Source: Kiritimatiellia bacterium
GTDB taxonomy: Bacteria; Verrucomicrobiota; Kiritimatiellia; RFP12; UBA3636
Direction: 5' to 3'
NCBI GenBank assembly: GCA_017481725.1
Contig: JAFUOX010000029.1
Coordinates: 1 to 39,076, forward strand
Length of the DNA: 39,076 nt
The notes beneath the pieces are model-generated. The model had not been told where the DNA came from, did no database searches, and was given only the letters and a program-made list of their open reading frames with translations. Of the stretch, positions 23,748 to 32,207 are shown in pieces. The stretch's first letter is position 1; every line of letters begins with the position of its first letter. Made by a program: the position numbers and the translations under genes.

Positions 23748-24590
23748 ATGAAGCTTTGTATAAAGGCAAATATGACGCTGGATAAGAACCAGCAAGCAAT
23801 AGAAGAGTTAAGAACAAAGGCAATTGAGCTTGGTTTTGAATTAATTGACGCTGATTCTGAAGAAAAGCCTGATTTTTATATAGCACTTGGTGGTGATGGT
23901 TCAATATTGCGTGCTATTCATTCTGCAAAATTTAAGGACATCCCATTTGCAAGCATTAACACTGGTTCTCTTGGATACCTAACAACAGCACATATCACAA
24001 AGCTAAATGATGTTCTTGTTGCTCTAAAAAATGAGGATTACATTATAGATTCACGCACAACACTTGCTGGTGCAGTCAAGAAAGCGATGGATTCTGAGCC
24101 ACAAAAGGAATTTATGGCTCTTAATGATTTTGTAATCATGCGTACGGACTCTGGCAGAACAAATGGCTTTGAGTTGTTTGTTAACAATGTGAGAATTACA
24201 GAATTTTTATGTGATGGAATGATTTTTGCAACACCAACAGGCAGTACAGCATACTCCCTTTCAGCGGGAGGTCCAATTGTGCTACCTGGTGCCGCAGCAA
24301 TTATTGTAAACGTCATTTGCCCACACACACTAACCTCACGCCCATTGGTACTGCCTGATACTGATAATATTGAGCTGCGAGTATCAAAAGCAAATGCCGC
24401 ATCAACATTCTCACATGATGGCGTTGTGACAAGCTATATTGAGGCTGGAGATACAATTAGAATCACAAAATCGACTCAGCAGATAAAGCTTGTAAAGCTT
24501 TCTGATTACGATCCATTTGTTACCCTTTCTAAAAAGCTTGGTTGGAATGGATGTCTTGCACAATGCAGCTTTTCGCAAAGCAATAACTAA
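23748..24590 (+). CDS. nadK: NAD kinase
   Basis: NadK phosphorylates NAD+ to NADP+. Diagnostic motifs: the GGDGS box (ALGGDGSILRAIH), NTGSLGYL, ALNDFVI (the Asn-Asp binds NAD) and TPTGSTAYSLSAGGPI. The frame extends upstream to 23700, overlapping the kinase gene, but the ATG at 23748 has an AAGGGA site and starts MKLCIKANM, a usual Rossmann-like first strand, giving 280 residues. It stands between a signalling kinase and an exporter, and the operon spacing suggests co-expression without an obvious functional tie. Confidence 0.95.
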   Translation: MKLCIKANMTLDKNQQAIEELRTKAIELGFELIDADSEEKPDFYIALGGDGSILRAIHSAKFKDIPFASINTGSLGYLTTAHITKLNDVLVALKNEDYIIDSRTTLAGAVKKAMDSEPQKEFMALNDFVIMRTDSGRTNGFELFVNNVRITEFLCDGMIFATPTGSTAYSLSAGGPIVLPGAAAIIVNVICPHTLTSRPLVLPDTDNIELRVSKANAASTFSHDGVVTSYIEAGDTIRITKSTQQIKLVKLSDYDPFVTLSKKLGWNGCLAQCSFSQSNN

Positions 24591-24602
24591 CAGTAACGCA
24601 CC

Positions 24603-26336
24603 ATGCTAAAAATATTCCGTTTTTTAAAACCGTATAAATTTTTGCTATTCCTTGCTCCACTATGTATGTTTATAGAAGTTGCAATGGACTTGATGCAGCC
24701 TGCCTTAATGAGTCAAATAATCGATGAAGGCATTGCTAATGGCAATTCTCAAGCAGTTGTAGAAAACGGTTCAAAAATGCTATTGTTTGCATTGCTCGGT
24801 CTACTTGGCGGTGTTGGTTGCACATATTTTTCATCAAGAGCCGCCTTAAATTTTGCAATAGATTTAAGGCTTGCCCTTTTTGACAGAATACAAAGCTTCT
24901 CCACAGCAGAGACGGAGCATTTTACAGCAGGCTCTCTTGTGACAAGAATCGTAAATGATGTTAGAGTGATGCAGCACATTGTCATAATGATTACGCGTAT
25001 GTTCATTCGTGCTCCACTGACCCTTATTGGAAGTATTGTGCTTGTACTTGTCACAGACCCCAAAATGTCCGTTCCCATTTTACTTGCCTCCCCTATCCTT
25101 GCATGGCTTGTAATCTCACGCATCAAGCGTATGCGACCAAAGTTTAAGGAAATGCAGGAATGTATTGACAAGGTAAACTCTACACTGCAAGAGGATTTAA
25201 CCGGTATTCGAGTAATTAAAACCTTTATAGCAGAGCAAACAGAGCATAAAAAGTTCGAGCAGGCTAATTTAGAGTTAGCAGACGTAGGCATAGAAACTGG
25301 CAGAATTATGATTTCATTAGGGCCTATGCTTGCGGCGGTTCAGCAAATTGCAATTTTTATAATTATCCTGATTGCTGTACGCGATGCAAGCCTTGAGCTA
25401 CTTAAAATTGGCGAAATTGTTGCAGTTATAAACTATGCCACACAGGTAATGAGCTCACTCGTTATGGTTAGCTTCCATCTAATGCACTTCTCACGTGCAC
25501 AGGTATCGGCAGAACGCATAAACGAGGTTTTAAATGAGCCTGTTAGATTATCTGATGGGGAAATTACTCTTCCGCCACAAAAGGGAGATATACGCTTTGA
25601 AAATGTTTCCTTCACCTACCCAGGTGCAAGCGGGCTACCTGCACTAATTGATGCAACACTAGAGCTAAAGGCTGGTGGACACTATGCTTTCGTTGGCTCA
25701 ACAGGCTCAGGTAAAACCACACTTGTAAATTTAATCCCTCGCTTCTACGATGTTGACAAAGGAGAAATTTACATAGACAATCGTGATGTAAAAACATATA
25801 CGCTTGAGGCCCTCCGTAGCTCTATTGCATATGTGATGCAGGAGATTACATTGTTTTCAGGAACAATCGCAGACAATATTCGCTGGGGAAAGCCAGATGC
25901 CACTGATGAAGAGGTTATAGAGGCCGCAAAGCTAGCAGAAGCAGATGGTTTTATTTCGCAGCTCAAGGACGGCTATAATTCCGAGCTTGCACAAGGAGGA
26001 GTTACACTTTCTGGAGGGCAGCGCCAACGCGTTGCCATTGCACGAGCTCTTGTTAAGAAGGCTCCAATCCTTATTATGGACGATAGCCTTTCAGCTCTTG
26101 ACACAACAACCTCTCGTAAGCTATTAAATAATCTCCGAGAAAAAGCAAAGAATCTAACCTTTATAACTGTTGCTCAACGAATTTCCGCCGTATGTGATGC
26201 AGATAAAATCATCATTATGGATAACGGAAAAATTTCTGCAATCGGCACACACCAAGAATTACTTGCAAATTCAACAATCTATCGCGAGATATTTGAATCT
26301 CAAATAGAAAAGGACGAGGTGACAAATGAGCAATAA
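24603..26336 (+). CDS. ABC exporter subunit with degenerate ATP site
   Basis: A 577-residue half-transporter: six transmembrane helices (1 to about 300) and an ATPase domain. Walker A is GSTGSGKT (365-372), the Q-loop VMQE, and signature LSGGQ (469-473). The catalytic Glu after Walker B is Asp (ILIMDD, D494) and the switch His is Gln (TVAQR, Q525), so its own ATP site should be poorly hydrolytic. This pattern is known from heterodimeric exporters of the TM287/288, BmrCD and LmrCD type. The next gene overlaps it by 11 bp and supplies the complementary changes. Exported substrate is unknown; multidrug or lipid is typical for the class. Confidence 0.92.
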   Translation: MLKIFRFLKPYKFLLFLAPLCMFIEVAMDLMQPALMSQIIDEGIANGNSQAVVENGSKMLLFALLGLLGGVGCTYFSSRAALNFAIDLRLALFDRIQSFSTAETEHFTAGSLVTRIVNDVRVMQHIVIMITRMFIRAPLTLIGSIVLVLVTDPKMSVPILLASPILAWLVISRIKRMRPKFKEMQECIDKVNSTLQEDLTGIRVIKTFIAEQTEHKKFEQANLELADVGIETGRIMISLGPMLAAVQQIAIFIIILIAVRDASLELLKIGEIVAVINYATQVMSSLVMVSFHLMHFSRAQVSAERINEVLNEPVRLSDGEITLPPQKGDIRFENVSFTYPGASGLPALIDATLELKAGGHYAFVGSTGSGKTTLVNLIPRFYDVDKGEIYIDNRDVKTYTLEALRSSIAYVMQEITLFSGTIADNIRWGKPDATDEEVIEAAKLAEADGFISQLKDGYNSELAQGGVTLSGGQRQRVAIARALVKKAPILIMDDSLSALDTTTSRKLLNNLREKAKNLTFITVAQRISAVCDADKIIIMDNGKISAIGTHQELLANSTIYREIFESQIEKDEVTNEQ

Positions 26337-28185
26337 TCGTCCACAAAGTAAAGCAACAAAAAATACAGATGCACCAAATCGGGGGATGCATCACCACCAT
26401 CACAACCAATTTGCTGAGGTGCAGCACGCTCACGCACCACTAAAAACTGTGCTTAGACTACTCTCCTACCTGAGAAGCCAAAGAAAAACTGTAGCACTAC
26501 TGCTTATTCCGGTTGCCATTTCAGTTGCCACATCACTTGTTGGACCTAAGATTTTAGGTCAAATAATTGATACAATTCGTGAAGCAGTTGGGAACGATAA
26601 CCTAGCAAGCACATACAAAACTATCGGCATTCTAATTTTCTATTCTGCTAGTGCCTTTTTAGTTCAACAGGTTTGTGCTTTGATACAGGGCTACACAACA
26701 AACTTACTTTCAAACAACACTGTTAAACAGCTCAGGACTGAGTTATTTGGACATGTGCTTGATTTCAAGGTTAGCGAATTTACAGAAACCACACATGGCG
26801 AATTTATGAGCCGACTAACTAATGATGTGGATATGGTTTCAAATACACTTGGACAAGGCATCACACGCTTCTTTGAAACAATACTGATGCTTATACTCAC
26901 CTTTTCTTACATGCTTTACCTAAGCCCAATTCTAACGCTTGTGTCTTGTATAACCTTGCCACTAACATATATTTTTGGACGCATAATTGTAATTACCTCA
27001 CGCAAGCTTTTTAGAGCACGCCAAAAATGTCTAGGAGAGATAAATGGTTTTGTAGAGCAGATTTTTACAGGACAAAAGACCGTTGCAGCTTTTTCTCGCG
27101 AGCAAATTTGTAAATCACAATTCCGCGAAATGGTTGAACAATTGCGTTCAATCAGCATAAAGGCAGAAACACTTGGTGGCGTAATGGGTCCAACAATGAA
27201 TATGCTCAACAACCTAAACTTTCTCCTTGTTGCAGCTGTTGGCGGTTGGCTAGCAAGTAAGCCAGAAAGTGCTATTTCCGTTGGTATGATAGTCACATTT
27301 ACGCTCTTCTCACGCAATTTTGGGCGTCCTGTGAATATGCTTGCAAACCAATTTAATGAAATTCAATCTGCCATCGCAGGAGCAGAACGCGTCTTCCGTT
27401 TGCTTGACACCCCTAAAGAATTGCCACCAGAAAATCCAGTTGAATTTAACACACAAGCAATGCGTGGAGAGCTTGTATTCAAAAATGTGACATTTGGATA
27501 CATCCCAGGACAAACTGTTTTGAAAAACTTTAACGCAATTTTCTCTCCAGGCAAAAAGATTGCCCTTGTCGGTGAAACAGGCTGTGGCAAAACAACGATT
27601 ATAAGTCTAATTTCTCGCTTCTATGAAATCAATGAGGGCTCAATTGAGCTTGACGGAATTGATATTCGACAAATCCCTCATAAAGCCCTACGTTCACGAA
27701 TGGCAGTTGTTCTTCAAGACACGCATCTTTTTAGCGGAACGATTAGAGAAAATATTGCATTTGGCAATAGCGACGCCACAGAGGAAGAAATTATCGCTGC
27801 AGCAAAGCTCGCCTTTGCAGACAATTTCATAGATCGCCTACCTAACAAGTACGACACGCATATCAATCAAGCAGATACAGCCCTTTCACAAGGACAATGT
27901 CAGCTGCTTGCAATAGCCCGTGCGGCACTTGCAGATCCATCAATTTTAATTCTTGATGAAGCAACCTCCTATGTTGACACACGCACAGAGAAGCATATTC
28001 AAGAGGCTATGCTACGCCTAATGCAAAACCGCACATCAATTATCATTGCTCACCGACTATCTACCATCCGCAATGCAGATACAATTCTCGTATTAGACAA
28101 GGGACAAATTGTTGAGCAAGGCACACACAGCGAGCTGATGGCACTAAATGGGCGCTATGCTCAAATGAATAAGGCGGCATTATAG
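26326..28185 (+). CDS. ABC exporter subunit, partner with canonical catalytic Glu
   Basis: A 619-residue half-transporter with an N-terminal tail, six helices and an ATPase domain. Walker A GETGCGKT, Walker B ILILDEATS with the catalytic Glu and switch IIAHR are canonical, but the signature is LSQGQ rather than LSGGQ. Because each ATP site uses Walker motifs from one subunit and the signature from the other, the pair has one active site and one degenerate site. Residues 21-38 are His-rich, with five consecutive His at 22-26 and three more by 36, a possible metal-binding tail before the first helix. It ends the operon; uvrB converges with a 6-bp gap. Confidence 0.92.
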   Translation: MSNNRPQSKATKNTDAPNRGMHHHHHNQFAEVQHAHAPLKTVLRLLSYLRSQRKTVALLLIPVAISVATSLVGPKILGQIIDTIREAVGNDNLASTYKTIGILIFYSASAFLVQQVCALIQGYTTNLLSNNTVKQLRTELFGHVLDFKVSEFTETTHGEFMSRLTNDVDMVSNTLGQGITRFFETILMLILTFSYMLYLSPILTLVSCITLPLTYIFGRIIVITSRKLFRARQKCLGEINGFVEQIFTGQKTVAAFSREQICKSQFREMVEQLRSISIKAETLGGVMGPTMNMLNNLNFLLVAAVGGWLASKPESAISVGMIVTFTLFSRNFGRPVNMLANQFNEIQSAIAGAERVFRLLDTPKELPPENPVEFNTQAMRGELVFKNVTFGYIPGQTVLKNFNAIFSPGKKIALVGETGCGKTTIISLISRFYEINEGSIELDGIDIRQIPHKALRSRMAVVLQDTHLFSGTIRENIAFGNSDATEEEIIAAAKLAFADNFIDRLPNKYDTHINQADTALSQGQCQLLAIARAALADPSILILDEATSYVDTRTEKHIQEAMLRLMQNRTSIIIAHRLSTIRNADTILVLDKGQIVEQGTHSELMALNGRYAQMNKAAL

Positions 28186-28204
28186 GGCGGACTACTCCCC
28201 TATA
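28181..28204. terminator. Short hairpin between convergent ABC and uvrB ends
   Basis: TATAGGG (28181-28187) and CCCTATA (28198-28204) form a 7-bp stem holding both stop codons. There is no T-tract on either side, so termination by this stem alone is uncertain. Confidence 0.35.
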
Positions 28205-30177
28205 TGATATTCTGTGGACTGTGTAAGCGATTTAATCTCATCTCGAATTGATGCAGCACGCTCAAATTCAAGTGCAGCAGCAGCCTGGGCCATCTCACGC
28301 TGCAAGTGCTCAATCCGTGCTGCTAGATCATATTCTGTAGCACCATCATTTAGAATTGAGTCAGAAACATCAGCAGTGGCAAATGTTTTAGCAGCAACAT
28401 CCTCATTAAGCGGACGCGATACACTACGAGGCGTTATGCCATGCTCCAAATTGTATGCTTGTTGAGCAGAACGTCTATGCTGAGTAATATTCATCATGTG
28501 GCGCATTGAATCTGTTACATTATCTGCATAAAGTATCACACGACCATTGACATGGCGTGCAGCACGTCCAGCAGTTTGAATTAGAGATGTTGCACTTCGC
28601 AAAAAGCCTTCTTTATCAGCATCCAAGACAGCCACAAGTGCCACCTCTGGCAAATCCAAGCCCTCACGGAGCAAATTGATTCCAATCAAGCAATCAAACT
28701 CGCCTTTTCTTAATCGAGTTAGAATATCAACGCGCTCAAATGCATCAATATCAGAATGCAAGTACTCCACGCGCAGCCCGGCATCGCGCAAATATTGCGA
28801 CAAATCCTCGGCAGTGCGCTTAGTGAGTGTTGTTGCAAGCACACGGTCACCTCTCTCAGAGCAAACACGCACCTCCTCCATCAAATCATCAATTTGTGTA
28901 GCTAGTGGTCGAAGCTCTACCACTGGATCAAGAAGTCCAGTAGGACGAATAATTTGCTCCACAACTTGCTCTGACCGTGCTAATTCAAATTGTGCTGGTG
29001 TAGCAGATACATACAATATTTTGCCTAGCTTTGAAGAAAATTCATCAAAATTCAATGGACGATTATCTAGTGCTGACGGAAGGCGGAAGCCATGCTCAAC
29101 AAGAACTGTTTTTCTAGCTCGGTCACCATTATACATTCCACGGACTTGTGGCACCGTTACATGCGACTCATCGATTATCGTTAAAAATTCACCTTGAAAA
29201 TAATCAATTAGACATTCGCCTGGAGTTCCTTCGGGGCGGCCAGTAAGATGACGTGAATAATTTTCTATTCCTTGGCAATAGCCAATCTCACGAAACATTT
29301 CAAGGTCATATTTGGTGCGTTGAGAAAGGCGCTGAGCCTCTAGTAGCTTTCCATTGCGTTCAAACCATGCCACGCGTTGCTCTAGCTCTGCTTGAATATT
29401 TGCTAATGAAGCCTCAAGCTTATCATGTGGCATAACAAAGTGCTTCGCTGGAGAGATAATCACGCGCTCCATACGCTTGGTAACCTTGCCAGTAGTTGCA
29501 TCTATTTCAGAAAGCTCCTCTACCTCATCACCCCAAAAGGAGATGCGAATACCAACATCACTTTCGTAGGAGAGAAATATATCGACCACATCTCCACGCA
29601 CACGGAAGTTTCCTGGTGCTGCCTCAATATCATTACGCTTATATTGCATTTCTATGAGGCGAGCAAGCATTGCATCTCTATCTAGCTCCTGCCCCACAGC
29701 TACATCAAGCACCATTAGCATATAATCATCTGGTGAGCCCAAACCATAAATGCAAGAAACTGATGCAACCACAATTACATCCTCACGCGTGAGAAGAGAA
29801 TTTGTTGCTGACAATCTAAAGCGTTCAATTCCTTCATTTGTGGCAGCGTCCTTAGCAATATATGTATCTGTTTGGGGAATATATGCCTCTGGCTGATAAT
29901 AATCGTAGTAGCTGACAAAATACTCAACTGCATTTTTTGGAAAAAATGCTTTTAATTCACCAAACAGCTGAGAAGCTAGAGTTTTATTATGAGAAATAAC
30001 AAGCGTAGGCAAACCCATCTCTTTAATGACATTTGCCATTGTAAAGGTTTTACCAGAGCCAGTAACACCCTCTAGTGTTTGAAAATTCATACCCTTTCTA
30101 AAGCCATCGCAAATTCTTGCAATTGCCTCTGGCTGATCGCCGGATGGTTTATATGGGGATGCTAATGAAAAATTCAT
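28192..30177 (-). CDS. uvrB: Excinuclease ABC subunit B
   Basis: UvrB is the damage-verifying helicase-like subunit of nucleotide excision repair. The 661-residue protein has all parts: N-terminal PYKPSGDQPEAI, Walker A GVTGSGKT, the beta-hairpin region YYDYYQPEAYIPQTDTYI that inserts into DNA, DESH-type motif II (IIDESHVT), SATP, helicase motifs INLLREGLDLPEV and QTAGRAARH, and a C-terminal UVR motif (EFERAASIRDEIKSL) that binds UvrA or UvrC. Length is typical. It follows nagA by 59 nt with a small hairpin between. Confidence 0.98.
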   Translation of the reverse strand: MNFSLASPYKPSGDQPEAIARICDGFRKGMNFQTLEGVTGSGKTFTMANVIKEMGLPTLVISHNKTLASQLFGELKAFFPKNAVEYFVSYYDYYQPEAYIPQTDTYIAKDAATNEGIERFRLSATNSLLTREDVIVVASVSCIYGLGSPDDYMLMVLDVAVGQELDRDAMLARLIEMQYKRNDIEAAPGNFRVRGDVVDIFLSYESDVGIRISFWGDEVEELSEIDATTGKVTKRMERVIISPAKHFVMPHDKLEASLANIQAELEQRVAWFERNGKLLEAQRLSQRTKYDLEMFREIGYCQGIENYSRHLTGRPEGTPGECLIDYFQGEFLTIIDESHVTVPQVRGMYNGDRARKTVLVEHGFRLPSALDNRPLNFDEFSSKLGKILYVSATPAQFELARSEQVVEQIIRPTGLLDPVVELRPLATQIDDLMEEVRVCSERGDRVLATTLTKRTAEDLSQYLRDAGLRVEYLHSDIDAFERVDILTRLRKGEFDCLIGINLLREGLDLPEVALVAVLDADKEGFLRSATSLIQTAGRAARHVNGRVILYADNVTDSMRHMMNITQHRRSAQQAYNLEHGITPRSVSRPLNEDVAAKTFATADVSDSILNDGATEYDLAARIEHLQREMAQAAAALEFERAASIRDEIKSLTQSTEYHIGE

Positions 30178-30208
30178 TCCCTACGCTTGCTTTGAACTAA
30201 TTATTGAT

Positions 30209-30227
30209 GGAGGCAGACTATGCCACC
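30209..30227 (-). other. Hairpin between nagA and uvrB
   Basis: Minus-strand GGTGGCA-TAGTC-TGCCTCC forms a 7-bp stem with one mismatch. No T-tract follows; it may stabilise the upstream message or partly separate the two genes. Confidence 0.3.
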
Positions 30228-30236
30228 GAAATAACA

Positions 30237-31397
30237 TTAAGCATTATTGCTTTTGCAAATACCCTTGATGTAAACACGCTGAACATCAAAACTATTCTTA
30301 TCAAGCACAACAATATCAGCCTGATAACCAGGTTCTAGCTTTCCTAGAACATTGCCTAGACCTAATTCCTCTGCCTGATTTAGAGCAGTTGTGCAAACAA
30401 CCTTCTCAATTGGCAAGCCTGTGACCTCAACAACATTCTTTAAAGCGACATTCATCTTAAGCACTGAGCCAGCCAATGCACCATTTGAAGCAAGGCGTGC
30501 CTGACCATCCTTAACGACTACATCCAAGCCACCCAAAGATGAAGGCCCATCTGGAAGATGGCTTGCACGCATAGAGTCAGTAATAAGAGCAATCTTATTC
30601 AAAGGCTTCTTTGCGAATGCTAGGCGGATCATCTCTGGGCAGAGGTGAATTTTGTCGCAAATCATCTCAATCATTACATCATCATGAAGCAAGCCTGCAC
30701 CAACTAGCCCAATATCACGATGATGAAGAGGTGTCATCTGATTGCAGAAATGTGTTAGGTGGCGAAGGCCACGCTTATTTGCTGCAGCAAACTCTGCATA
30801 TGTTGCCTTTGAATGACCACAAGAAGGGATAATACCATTTTCAATGCAGGCATCAGCAAATTCACTTCCTCCCTCTACCTCAGCAGCAAAGGAAACTTGG
30901 CTTACTTTGAAAATTGAATTTAAGCGCATCACCTCATTAATATCAGGGCTACGGACAAATGCAGGATTCTGAGCACCCAAGCATGAAGGATTAATATATG
31001 GGCCCTCTAGATGCACGCCAATTGCTGTTGAATACTCTGATGTCATAGCATACTCTGCCACATATTTCATGCTTTTTGCTAAAGTATCCTCAGGCAGAGT
31101 TAATGTGGTAGGTGCAAAGGATGTGCAGCCCTCTGCAAGCTTTGCCTTAGCAACAGTGTAAATAGCCTCTGGAGACTCATCTGTAACATCGGCACCAGCA
31201 GCACCATGTGTATGTATATCTATGAAGCCCGGCAGAACAAAATTGCCTGCAGCATCATAAACAATATCTGTCTCTGGCAACGGATCTGAAGATGTGTAAA
31301 CCGCAGCAATCTTTCCATCCTCTACTAGGATAGCAGCATTGTCAATACGAACCTCTGGTGAAATTAAAGTAGCATTTGTAATTAAAAGAGACTTCAT
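30237..31397 (-). CDS. nagA: N-acetylglucosamine-6-phosphate deacetylase
   Basis: NagA converts GlcNAc-6-phosphate to glucosamine-6-phosphate and acetate, used in amino-sugar and peptidoglycan recycling. The amidohydrolase fold shows PGFIDIHTHG (H62, H64), LEGPYINP with metal ligand E131, SCGHSKATY (H195), LTHFCNQMTPLHHRD (H216) and the catalytic Asp in ITDSMRA. Length 386 is standard. No nagB or transporter is adjacent. It has its own promoter and is followed by uvrB. Confidence 0.95.
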   Translation of the reverse strand: MKSLLITNATLISPEVRIDNAAILVEDGKIAAVYTSSDPLPETDIVYDAAGNFVLPGFIDIHTHGAAGADVTDESPEAIYTVAKAKLAEGCTSFAPTTLTLPEDTLAKSMKYVAEYAMTSEYSTAIGVHLEGPYINPSCLGAQNPAFVRSPDINEVMRLNSIFKVSQVSFAAEVEGGSEFADACIENGIIPSCGHSKATYAEFAAANKRGLRHLTHFCNQMTPLHHRDIGLVGAGLLHDDVMIEMICDKIHLCPEMIRLAFAKKPLNKIALITDSMRASHLPDGPSSLGGLDVVVKDGQARLASNGALAGSVLKMNVALKNVVEVTGLPIEKVVCTTALNQAEELGLGNVLGKLEPGYQADIVVLDKNSFDVQRVYIKGICKSNNA

Positions 31398-31440
31398 TTT
31401 TTTATTCCTTAAGATAAATATTAAAAATATTTTCTGTAAA

Positions 31441-31469
31441 ATTATACACCAAGTAGAGAAAGATTTCCA
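31441..31469 (-). promoter_or_regulatory. Probable promoter of nagA
   Basis: Minus-strand TGGAAA (31464-31469), 17-nt spacer and TATAAT (31441-31446), about 45 nt before the ATG. The remaining gap 31470-31665 shows only a 5-bp AGAGC/GCTCT stem near 31594-31608. Confidence 0.5.
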
Positions 31470-31665
31470 TAAGTTATTTTAAAGAGAACAAAAAGAAGCA
31501 CATCAAATTTTCTTCCAACCATAGGTGGTGTTAAAAATAATCTCGCACCTTTAGTCAGAAAAAACCTTTCACACATGCTCTAATGTTGAGAACAGAGCCA
31601 CAAGCTCTACACCTATAATTAAAGCATTTCTTAACTCTTTCACACAAAATCATAAAAAAATGCAC

Positions 31666-31695
31666 AAAAAAAAACGCCCTTTTTACGGACGTTTT
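31666..31695 (-). terminator. Rho-independent terminator of the tRNA-Tyr/ftsB unit
   Basis: Minus-strand AAAACGTCC-GTAAAAA-GGGCGTTTT forms a 9-bp stem with one U-G pair and runs into nine T. The stem overlaps the stop codon of the ftsB-like gene. Confidence 0.8.
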
Positions 31696-31981
31696 ATTTG
31701 TTTGATTCTTTAAATATATAAACCTTTTCTTCTGGATAGACCAAACCACGCTGTCTTGCTAAATACTCTAAATACTCTGGATTTTGCAGCTGGGCTTGTC
31801 TCTTCTTTATGGCATCTAATTCTTCTTGAAGCTTCGCATTTCTTTCTAATTCAGCAGCAAGCTGATCATTAAGTTTTTTTTGCTCACGAATATCTTCACC
31901 AAAAAGCATAATAAAAACAGAAAGGAGCGTAACTATGAACACAAACCAACCGATAAATTTAACAAAAGTTGGTACTTTCAT
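31694..31981 (-). CDS. FtsB/DivIC-family septum formation initiator
   Basis: A 95-residue bitopic division protein: a short cytoplasmic tail, one transmembrane helix (about 7-27), a coiled coil rich in Leu, Glu and Gln (30-65) and a C-terminal segment E-Y-L-E-Y-L-A-R-Q-R-G-L-V-Y-P-E-E that matches the conserved (A)RxxLG(Y/M)xxPGE patch of the family. It would act with FtsL and FtsQ in the divisome. The ATG at 31981 has GGGAG upstream; a longer frame to 32023 would run into the tRNA gene and is rejected. It starts 28 nt after the tRNA 3' end and has its own terminator. Confidence 0.85.
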   Translation of the reverse strand: MKVPTFVKFIGWFVFIVTLLSVFIMLFGEDIREQKKLNDQLAAELERNAKLQEELDAIKKRQAQLQNPEYLEYLARQRGLVYPEEKVYIFKESNK

Positions 31982-32009
31982 ATTCGCGCTCCCTTCTCTT
32001 ATCGAAAAA

Positions 32010-32094
32010 TGGTGGTGGGTCAACGATTCGAACGTTGGAAGGCATCGCCAGCAGATTTACAGTCTGCCCCCGTTGGCCACTTGGGTAACCCACC
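32010..32094 (-). tRNA. tRNA-Tyr (GTA)
   Basis: Minus-strand cloverleaf: acceptor GGTGGGT / ACCCACC, discriminator A and encoded CCA (32010-32012). Anticodon stem GCAGA/TCTGC with loop CTGTAAA gives anticodon GTA at 32058-32060. A long variable arm (class II) and a T-loop GTTCGAATC are present. Length 85 nt with CCA. Confidence 0.95.
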
Positions 32095-32116
32095 TATGTG
32101 CAAAAACATGCCAATA

Positions 32117-32145
32117 AATTTATCATTTCTCGTTAAGCAAGTCAA
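32117..32145 (-). promoter_or_regulatory. Promoter of tRNA-Tyr and ftsB-like gene
   Basis: Minus-strand TTGACT (32140-32145), 17-nt spacer and TAAATT (32117-32122), about 20 nt before the tRNA 5' end. No other promoter is evident for the downstream ftsB-like gene. Confidence 0.6.
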
Positions 32146-32155
32146 GCACTATTTT

Positions 32156-32188
32156 AAAAAAAATTCATTTTGTGTAAAAACACACAAA
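32156..32188 (-). terminator. Weak intrinsic terminator after the ROK-like gene
   Basis: Minus-strand TTTGTGT-GTTTTT-ACACAAA stem (32169-32188) followed by ATGAA and eight T. The stem is AT-rich, so efficiency is uncertain. Confidence 0.5.
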
Positions 32189-32207
32189 GACAACAACTAA
32201 AAACGAC

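Noticed and set aside
31555-31749. 64-codon minus-strand frame after ftsB
   Set aside because: It overlaps the terminator and the ftsB 3' end in another frame and has no start signal.
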